A stretch of DNA of 64,000 nucleotides from Bog-756 sp963812525 (GTDB lineage Bacteria > Actinomycetota > Acidimicrobiia > Acidimicrobiales > RAAP-2): the NCBI GenBank assembly GCA_963812525.1, contig CAWEVL010000009.1, positions 825,318 to 889,317 of the forward strand, written 5' to 3'. The notes beneath the pieces are model-generated. The model was not told the DNA's origin and made no database searches. It worked only from the letters and a program-made list of their open reading frames with translations. Positions 58,622 through 64,000 of this stretch are shown piece after piece. How positions within the stretch are numbered: position 1 is the first letter of the stretch; the number at the start of each line of letters is the position of its first letter. A program made the translations under genes and the position numbers.

Positions 58622-59200
58622 TCAACCAGGGTCTGGTCCGGGTTTGCGGGCGACGAAGCGGAAATCGTACTCGCCTCGTTCCACGTCGACCTCCGTGAAG
58701 CCCATCGAACCCAGACGATCGGGCAGAGCGTCAGGGTCGAGCGGGACGAACACGTCGTCAGTGTGGTGCTGTCGGGTTCCCTCATTGTCGTAGCCGTCGG
58801 ACGCGACCAGCGTTCCACCGGGTCGGAGCACCCGGAAGATCTCGGCGAAAATCTGGTCCTGCAGGTCGGCCGAGGGCACGTGATGGAGTACGCCGAAGCA
58901 AGCGGCCGCCGAGAACCGCCCCGCCGGGAACCCGGTGTCGGCCGCGTTCCCGTTGACGACCACCACGTTCGTGCCCGCCAGTCTGTCGGCCAGGCGCTCC
59001 GCCAGGGCAGGGTCGATTTCGACGGCCGTCAGCCGACCGGTGCGCTGCCCGAGCAGATCGGTGGTGAGGCCGGGACCGGGTCCGATTTCGAGCACGTCGT
59101 CACCGAGGTCGACCACCGCAGCGACCCACGGAAGCAGGTCCCGCTCCAGCATCTCGGCCCATCGCGGGCTGGACAGCATCTCCAGATGGAATTCGTTCAT
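58622..59200 (-). CDS. Class I SAM-dependent methyltransferase
   Basis: 192 residues. Motif I DDVLEIGPGPGLTTDLL, acidic end of strand 2 in LTAVEIDPALAERLADRL, then FSAAACFGVLHHVPS and VLRPGGTLVASDG. Small-molecule methyltransferase of the UbiE-like type; substrate unknown. ATG 59200 chosen because it opens with NEFHLEMLSSPRWAEML, the usual start of this group. Divergent from the AraC gene. Confidence 0.85.
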   Translation of the reverse strand: MNEFHLEMLSSPRWAEMLERDLLPWVAAVVDLGDDVLEIGPGPGLTTDLLGQRTGRLTAVEIDPALAERLADRLAGTNVVVVNGNAADTGFPAGRFSAAACFGVLHHVPSADLQDQIFAEIFRVLRPGGTLVASDGYDNEGTRQHHTDDVFVPLDPDALPDRLGSMGFTEVDVERGEYDFRFVARKPGPDPG

Positions 59201-59343
59201 TGCACCGGTACCTCCCGCTACGGCTCCGACCTGCATCTACCACGATCTACCATCGGGGCGTGCCTGTCCCAGCCCCGGCGGCCAAGATGGTGACCGCCCC
59301 GGCCAAGCTCGGTCATCGAGATGTTCGTAGCGGTGGAACGGCC

Positions 59344-60165
59344 ATGGCCGGCACCTACGCCTTCGAGGTCGGTGAGGAGATCGTCACCGGATGGCACGTC
59401 CACGACCTCCATCAGCTCGAGTACGCCTTCGAAGGAGTGGCGCAGGTGGAGACGGCCACGGCCCGGTACCTCCTGCCGCCGCAGCAGGCCGTCTGGATTC
59501 CAGCCGGCCTCGAACACTGCACGACGTTGAGCCGGGTGCGGACCTTGTCGGTCTTCTTCGATCCGGAACTCGGCCTCGACGCAGGGGACCGAGTGCGCGT
59601 CCTGCCTGCTCCTCCTGTCATCCGCGAGATGATCCTCCATGCGGGGCGCTGGCCGATCGGCCGGACGGCGAGCGATCCGTTGGCCGACGCCTTCTTCGGC
59701 ACACTGGGCCAGCTGGTGGTGGCGGAGCTTGACCACGAGATGCCTCTCTGCCTGCCGACCTCAAGGGAGCCACTCGTCGCCGCGGCGATGGCGTTTACCC
59801 TGGAGAATCTCGCCGAGGTGACCCTGGGCGCGGTGTGTGAAGCGGTGGGGACGTCTGAGCGCTCACTCCGACGGGCGTTTCTGCTCGAGACGGGAATGCC
59901 GTGGCGCCAGTACCTCCTCGAGAGCCGACTGCTCCGGGCCATGGCCCTGCTCGCCCAGGCCGGACCGAACATTCTTTCGATCGCGACATCGGTTGGGTTC
60001 CAGAGTACGAGCGGCTTCGCCCGCGCCTTCCGTCGGTATACCGGCGAGACGCCGTATGCCTACCGCCAGCGCGTCAGGCCGGGAGCGGACACCGACCGAT
60101 CCCGACACGGCACCCGAGTGCCGGCAGCCGGCTCCTCGGCCCCTTCACCTCCGAGCCGTCTGTAG
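59344..60165 (+). CDS. AraC-family transcriptional regulator
   Basis: 273 residues from ATG 59344. A cupin sensor domain (TGWHVHDLHQLEYAFEGVAQVET, LLPPQQAVWIPAGLEHCTTL) is followed by two helix-turn-helix motifs (TLGAVCEAVGTSERSLRRAF; ILSIATSVGFQSTSGFARAFRRYTGETPYAYR). The HWVHDLHQ-type histidines may bind a metal or small ligand. The likely target is the divergent methyltransferase. The frame is open to 59200; ATG 59287 is an alternative. A Pro/Ser-rich tail ends the protein. Confidence 0.85.
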   Translation: MAGTYAFEVGEEIVTGWHVHDLHQLEYAFEGVAQVETATARYLLPPQQAVWIPAGLEHCTTLSRVRTLSVFFDPELGLDAGDRVRVLPAPPVIREMILHAGRWPIGRTASDPLADAFFGTLGQLVVAELDHEMPLCLPTSREPLVAAAMAFTLENLAEVTLGAVCEAVGTSERSLRRAFLLETGMPWRQYLLESRLLRAMALLAQAGPNILSIATSVGFQSTSGFARAFRRYTGETPYAYRQRVRPGADTDRSRHGTRVPAAGSSAPSPPSRL

Positions 60166-60390
60166 CCCAGCGACCGGGGCGCATGCTGGCACCGGGAGTA
60201 GGTGACGGCTGGGTCCGCGGAGGCCGCGGCCCAGCCTCAGCCGGGTCGGGAGTGCTGCGCCGCAGCGTCAGAGTCTCCTCGGAGGGTTGGGGTAGCGTCC
60301 CAGTACCTCGTCGGCCCGTAGTGGGAGCGCCGGGCTGACGTGGTTGTCCGGATGCAGTTGCGCCACGGGGCTCACAACCTTGGGAGGGAA

Positions 60391-60930
60391 ATGACCGGTT
60401 CACTCGTCTTCTACGGGATCCTGGGCATCGTCACCACCGCGGTGGCCTTCGTGGTCAATCGGCGCCTGTTCGTCGGGGGCGGGGCCGGTCGCGTGACGCT
60501 CCTCGAAGGGCTGTACTACCTCGTGGGAGTGGCCTCGCTCGGACTCGGCTGGTACTTCAACGTCCGCTACGTCCACCTCTACGGCCACCGCGCCACGTAC
60601 GTCGGCTACACCAAGGCCCTGTTCTCCAACTGGGCAGCAGACTCGGCGGCCCAGGACTACATCACGGTCAACCTCTTGCTGCTGCCCCTCTGGACCATCG
60701 TCGACGGGCGTCGACGGGGTCTACGGGCACCGTGGATCTTCTTCGTCGCCAGCCTCTTTACCAGCCTGGCCTTCGCCATGGCCCTCTACCTGGCCTTCGT
60801 GGAGCGTCAGATCCGGTTCCGGGCCAGCGCGGGGGTCGACGGAGTCACTGCACCGGCCGCCACCGGACTCGGAGGCATGGACACTCCCGGCGCAACGGCC
60901 AATGGCGTCACCGCCATCGATACCGCTTGA
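60391..60930 (+). CDS. DUF2834 membrane protein
   Basis: 179 residues. Four hydrophobic segments: YGILGIVTTAVAFVVNRRLF, YYLVGVASLGLGWYFNV, ITVNLLLLPLWTIVDGRRRG and IFFVASLFTSLAFAMALYLAFVERQ. The last part matches DUF2834 proteins, of unknown function. Gly/Ala/Thr-rich tail. GGGAGGGA precedes the ATG. The 3' end overlaps the opposing alkyltransferase-like gene by 23 nt. Confidence 0.75.
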   Translation: MTGSLVFYGILGIVTTAVAFVVNRRLFVGGGAGRVTLLEGLYYLVGVASLGLGWYFNVRYVHLYGHRATYVGYTKALFSNWAADSAAQDYITVNLLLLPLWTIVDGRRRGLRAPWIFFVASLFTSLAFAMALYLAFVERQIRFRASAGVDGVTAPAATGLGGMDTPGATANGVTAIDTA

Positions 60931-61204
60931 GGTCGACTCGTCCCTCGCCTACATCCACACCCTCGGCCCGGAGGCGCCGGCCCTGTTCCGCGGCCAGGCC
61001 CTCGACCAGCCGGCCACTAGCCGGGACCACCCGGTGCCAGGGCATGGGCTGGCTTCCACGGGCCAGGACTGCGCCGACCTGCCGCGGTGACTTGAGACCC
61101 AACTGGCGGGCGATCGCTCCGTAGGTCGTCACGTACCCCTCAGGGACGGATCGTACGGCAGCCACGATGCGATCCTCGGCCGATCGGTGGTCGGGAGTGG
61201 TCAT
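60908..61204 (-). CDS. Alkyltransferase-like protein (ATL)
   Basis: 98 residues, the DNA-binding domain of O6-alkylguanine transferases only. YVTTYGAIARQLGLKSPRQVGAVL contains the helix-turn-helix and arginine finger. The active-site PCHR is PWHR in MPWHRVVPASG, so it cannot accept an alkyl group. ATL proteins with Trp in this place bind O6-alkylguanine, flip it out and recruit nucleotide-excision repair. ATG 61204. Confidence 0.9.
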   Translation of the reverse strand: MTTPDHRSAEDRIVAAVRSVPEGYVTTYGAIARQLGLKSPRQVGAVLARGSQPMPWHRVVPASGRLVEGLAAEQGRRLRAEGVDVGEGRVDLKRYRWR

Positions 61205-61291
61205 TCCGGTCCTCCATTCTGGCCGCCGCCCCGTTGACCGGGAAACGTAGCTAGTGTCACCGCCGTCCGCTCGCGACCCCGAGGAGGTCCC

Positions 61292-61768
61292 GTGTCACCT
61301 GACCGCGTCTCTGCCACCAGGCGTATTGCCGCTCCCGCCGGTCGGCTCTTTGAGATCGTCGCCACCCCGTCGGGCCAGGTGGCCATCGACGGCTCCGGGA
61401 TGCTGGAGGCAGCGCCCGACGACCGGCCACTGACGACGGTCGGGGAGACGTTCGACATGGACATGGATCGCCAGCCCCTGGGCGACATCCCCAATCTGAC
61501 CAAGTACCAGGTACGCAACACCGTCACCCGGATCACTCCCGGTCGCCTCGTCGAGTGGACGGTCGGGTTCGGGGACCATCCCCCCTTCGGCCACGTGTAC
61601 GGCTGGGTGCTCGACCCGGTCGGCGATGCCGAGACCGACGTGACCAACTACTGCGACTGGTCGAACGCCTCCGAGGACATGCGATCCGGAGTGACCTGGC
61701 CGGTGGTGCCGGTCGCCATGCTGGAGCAGTCGGTGGCCAACCTCGACCGGATGGCCACCGGCACCTGA
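61292..61768 (+). CDS. SRPBCC-family protein
   Basis: 158 residues. Hallmarks of the START-like fold: RIAAPAGRLFEIVATPSGQVAIDGSGML, TKYQVRNTVTRITPGRLVEWTVG and a carboxy-terminal amphipathic helix (VAMLEQSVANLDRMA). Ligand unknown. It is a paralogue of the protein at 30049. GTG start with GAGGAGG about 5 nt upstream. Confidence 0.78.
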   Translation: MSPDRVSATRRIAAPAGRLFEIVATPSGQVAIDGSGMLEAAPDDRPLTTVGETFDMDMDRQPLGDIPNLTKYQVRNTVTRITPGRLVEWTVGFGDHPPFGHVYGWVLDPVGDAETDVTNYCDWSNASEDMRSGVTWPVVPVAMLEQSVANLDRMATGT

Positions 61769-62021
61769 TCCCGGGCATCATCGTCCCGTCGGTGCCTCCG
61801 GAGACGCCGTGGCCGGCGGCTCGGCGGGGCGCCGGCACGCCCTCTCCTCACCATCGGAAGCCCCAGGGTGTCAGCCCAGGAGCAGGTGCACGGATCCCGT
61901 TGCCGCGTTGGTGTGATCGACGGTGGAGCCGTCGAGACGTCACCGCCTCGGCGACTCGGAGGAGGTCGACCGACCGGGGTATCGCCCGGACCGATTCGCC
62001 GTCACCTAGTCTGAGCTGATC

Positions 62022-62471
62022 GTGGGAACAGCCAGTGGCTCAGCGGCATTCGGTGCGGGCGTGTTCATCGTCTTCGCCGTGTACTTCGTGGTCATCATCG
62101 GCTCCCTCGTCATGTTGATCGTGGCCCTGGTCGACATCGTCAAGCGACCGGATTGGCAGTGGAAGGTCGCCGGCCAGGAGAAGGTCCTGTGGCTGCTGCT
62201 GGTGATCCTGGTCAACATCCTGGCCATTCCCTCCCTGATCTACTGGTTCGTCATCCGTACGAAGCTCATCGCCGTGGAACGAGCGGGATCGTCCGGATAC
62301 TACGGACCGGGACACATGACCTCGGTGGGCTGGGAGCCCCTCCCGCCTCGGACGAGCTGGATGGCGCCACCGGGCTGGCACAGGGACCCGAGCGGTCGGC
62401 ACCAACTCCGATGGTGGGATGGAATTCGGTGGACGGAGCACATCTGGGACGACGGGCCGTCCGCCTCGTAG
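62022..62471 (+). CDS. Membrane protein with DUF2510 tail
   Basis: 149 residues. Two transmembrane helices (VFIVFAVYFVVIIGSLVMLIVALVDI-type segment at 14-40 and VLWLLLVILVNILAIPSLIYWF at about 54-75, as in PLDc_N-type anchors), a linker, and a DUF2510 module, PPGWHRDPSGRHQLRWWDG then RWTEH. DUF2510 is a short actinobacterial module of unknown role. GTG start. About 250 bp without a gene precede it. Confidence 0.8.
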   Translation: MGTASGSAAFGAGVFIVFAVYFVVIIGSLVMLIVALVDIVKRPDWQWKVAGQEKVLWLLLVILVNILAIPSLIYWFVIRTKLIAVERAGSSGYYGPGHMTSVGWEPLPPRTSWMAPPGWHRDPSGRHQLRWWDGIRWTEHIWDDGPSAS

Positions 62472-62526
62472 TCGGGGCGGCCGGGCAACGGACGGCGGCG
62501 CTACGCTGGCCACGAAGGGGTGAACC

Positions 62527-63354
62527 TTGGGCACAGCACGCAACGCCGTGGTAGAGATCTATTTCGAGACGTTCGGCGATCCGGACCAGCCGACGCTATT
62601 GCTGGTCAACGGACTCGGCTCGCAGTGCATCAACTATGCGCCCGACTGGTGCCAACGGTTCTGCGACCAAGGCTTCCGTGTCGTCCGATTCGACAATCGC
62701 GATGTAGGACTGTCCTCGAAGCTGGACGGTGCCCGCTACTCGCTGGCCGACATGGGCGATGACGCCGTCGCCGTCCTGGACGAACTGGGTGTCGAGCAGG
62801 CCCATGTGATGGGGTGCTCGATGGGAGGGATGATCGTCCAACGTCTGGCCATCGACCATCCCGATCGGCTGCTCTCGATCACGTCGGTCATGTCCAGCAC
62901 CGGCGAGCCGGGCTACGGCGCCACCTCGGAGGCTGCCCTGGCCATCCTGACTGCACCTCCCGCCCCGTCGCGTTCGGCGTACATCGACCGTCACGTCGCC
63001 GCCCACCACGTCTACGGATCGAAACCGGAGTGGCTCGACGAACCGGCCATCCGCTCGCGGGCTGCCGCGGCCTACGACCGGTGCTTCTGCCCGGCGGGGG
63101 TGGGCCGACAGATGAAGGCAGTCGCGGCCGACGGGTCCCGCGCCGACCAATTGCGAACGGTCGCGCTTCCCGCGCTGGTGATCCACGGGAGCCGGGACAC
63201 CCTCATCGACCCGAGCGGTGGGCGGCGGACGGCTGCGGTCATTCCCGGGGCCCGGTACGTGGAGATCGAGGGCATGGGCCACGACTACCCTCCGCCCGTG
63301 TGGGAGCAGTGGGTCACGGCCTGGTCGGAGTTCGTGCGCACCACCGCCGCGTAG
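62527..63354 (+). CDS. Alpha/beta hydrolase
   Basis: 275 residues. Oxyanion segment LLLVNGLGSQCINY, strand-turn VRFDNRDVGLS, nucleophile elbow VMGCSMGGMIVQ (Ser), acid in ALVIHGSRDTLIDP (Asp) and general base in EGMGHDYPP (His). The catalytic triad is complete. The family includes esterases, epoxide hydrolases and haloperoxidase-like enzymes; the substrate is unknown. TTG start at 62527 with GAAGGGG upstream. Confidence 0.85.
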   Translation: MGTARNAVVEIYFETFGDPDQPTLLLVNGLGSQCINYAPDWCQRFCDQGFRVVRFDNRDVGLSSKLDGARYSLADMGDDAVAVLDELGVEQAHVMGCSMGGMIVQRLAIDHPDRLLSITSVMSSTGEPGYGATSEAALAILTAPPAPSRSAYIDRHVAAHHVYGSKPEWLDEPAIRSRAAAAYDRCFCPAGVGRQMKAVAADGSRADQLRTVALPALVIHGSRDTLIDPSGGRRTAAVIPGARYVEIEGMGHDYPPPVWEQWVTAWSEFVRTTAA

Positions 63355-63472
63355 ACCTTCGGGCGACAGCCGATCAGTGGCCCACACCGGCCGGCAGCAG
63401 AAGTGGTGCCGGTCACCTGGGGGAGCCGCGGGCGTCGGTGGCGCCCGGGCGGACCCGGGTGGCACCGCCGTT

Positions 63473-64000
63473 CTACCGTGGGAACCGCCAGCGCGTGGCC
63501 CCACCCGGATCGACGGTGGCCACCGCCGTGGCCTGGTGGATGGTGACGCGGTACACGGCCCAGGGGGGAGGCCCGGCGGACGGCGCGCTGTACTCGGCGG
63601 TGAGCGCCGTCCCGCTGTCGTCGACCCGGGCGGCCCAGCCCCCGGCGTTCCAGTGCCCGGCCATGGCGGCCACGGTGGCCCGGTCGGTGATCCGCCGGGT
63701 CTCGCCGTCCACCACGAGGTCGAACCCATGGATGGCCATGCTCAGCGTGCAGCGTGGGTCGCGGGCCAGGTTCCTCCCCTTGCCGGTGCGCTCCCCGCAC
63801 TCGAACCAGAAGGTCCCCTCCACCCACAGGGCCCGACGCCGGTGACGTGTGGGTGCCCGTCGCGGTTGACGGTGGCCAGCCAGCAGGTGTGCCGGTCCGG
63901 GCCCCCGGTCTGGGGTGCCTGGGTGAGCCCTTGTTCCAGGCGGCCTTCGATCCGGGCCCAGTCGATGGCGGGCAGCCCGTACTGGTCGGCCAGGTTCGTG
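63473..64000 (-). CDS. Pyridoxamine 5'-phosphate oxidase-like protein (5' end beyond window, one frameshift)
   Basis: At least 175 residues visible. The upstream piece (NLADQYGLPAIDWARIE, HTCWLATVNRDGHPHVTGVG) and the downstream piece (LWVEGTFWFECGERTGKGRNLARDPRCTLSMA) join in the usual split-barrel order if one base is added near 63836, where ggggcc appears to have lost a G. Members bind FMN or F420 and reduce quinone-like or unknown substrates. The start lies outside the window. Convergent with the hydrolase gene. Confidence 0.72.
   Translation of the reverse strand, partial: HEPGRPVRAARHRLGPDRRPPGTRAHPGTPDRGPGPAHLLAGHRQPRRAPTRHRRRALWVEGTFWFECGERTGKGRNLARDPRCTLSMAIHGFDLVVDGETRRITDRATVAAMAGHWNAGGWAARVDDSGTALTAEYSAPSAGPPPWAVYRVTIHQATAVATVDPGGATRWRFPR

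Overview
High-GC actinobacterial chromosome. The order hrcA-dnaJ-rsmE-(bldD)-HIT-phoH-ybeY-CNNM-era, then uppS-recO, hemW-glyS, ppdK and dnaG-rpoD is the actinobacterial housekeeping neighbourhood. A BldD-type regulator, a CIRCE element, an F420-type LLM oxidoreductase, DUF2510-like tails and frequent GTG starts fit the same phylum. My guess is an uncultured member of class Acidimicrobiia, but this is inferred from gene content only; no rRNA gene is present.

Layout. 0-10.4 kb: a PAP2-like membrane protein, a DtxR/MntR-like regulator, then the CIRCE-controlled hrcA-dnaJ-rsmE unit, bldD, an excisionase-type HTH protein, HIT, phoH-ybeY-CNNM-era (chaperone control, rRNA maturation, ribosome assembly). 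10.4-14.5 kb, minus strand: a glycosyltransferase, a DinG/XPD-type helicase and a TauE-type transporter. 14.6-28.2 kb: uppS-(small membrane protein)-recO-photolyase-hemW-glyS, ppdK, a second glycosyltransferase (minus), dnaG-rpoD. Many of these genes overlap by 4-8 nt, which suggests translational coupling. 28.2-32 kb: a gene-poor stretch with tRNA-Asn, tRNA-Met, tRNA-like remnants and two zinc-ribbon microproteins. 32.3-38.2 kb: folD, a DUF3565-DUF1971 protein, a nitronate-monooxygenase-like protein, a GAP-family membrane protein, and an LLM oxidoreductase with an NTF2-like partner.

38.2-43.1 kb: a lipid-modification cluster (CFA-type methyltransferase, DUF1365, FAD oxidase) divergent from a SRPBCC-SDR fusion, with two operator-like palindromes between them. 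43.1-50.3 kb: AttH/CrtC-like protein, aldehyde dehydrogenase, acyltransferase-SGNH protein, lipoprotein, inositol-phosphatase family protein. In this patch and at 10.4-13.3 kb many genes are broken by single-base insertions that look like consensus errors; I give reconstructed gene extents. 50.3-55.9 kb: tRNA-Val followed at once by the amino-terminal remnant of a tyrosine recombinase and a lower-GC accessory segment (unknown proteins, a SEC-C microprotein, two anchored extracytoplasmic proteins flanking a GntR regulator, a DUF4242-class III cyclase fusion). 56-64 kb: small accessory and stress genes (VOC, DUF3995, TetR-like with a visible operator, methyltransferase, AraC, DUF2834, alkyltransferase-like protein, SRPBCC, DUF2510, alpha/beta hydrolase) and a pyridoxamine-oxidase-like gene cut by the right edge.
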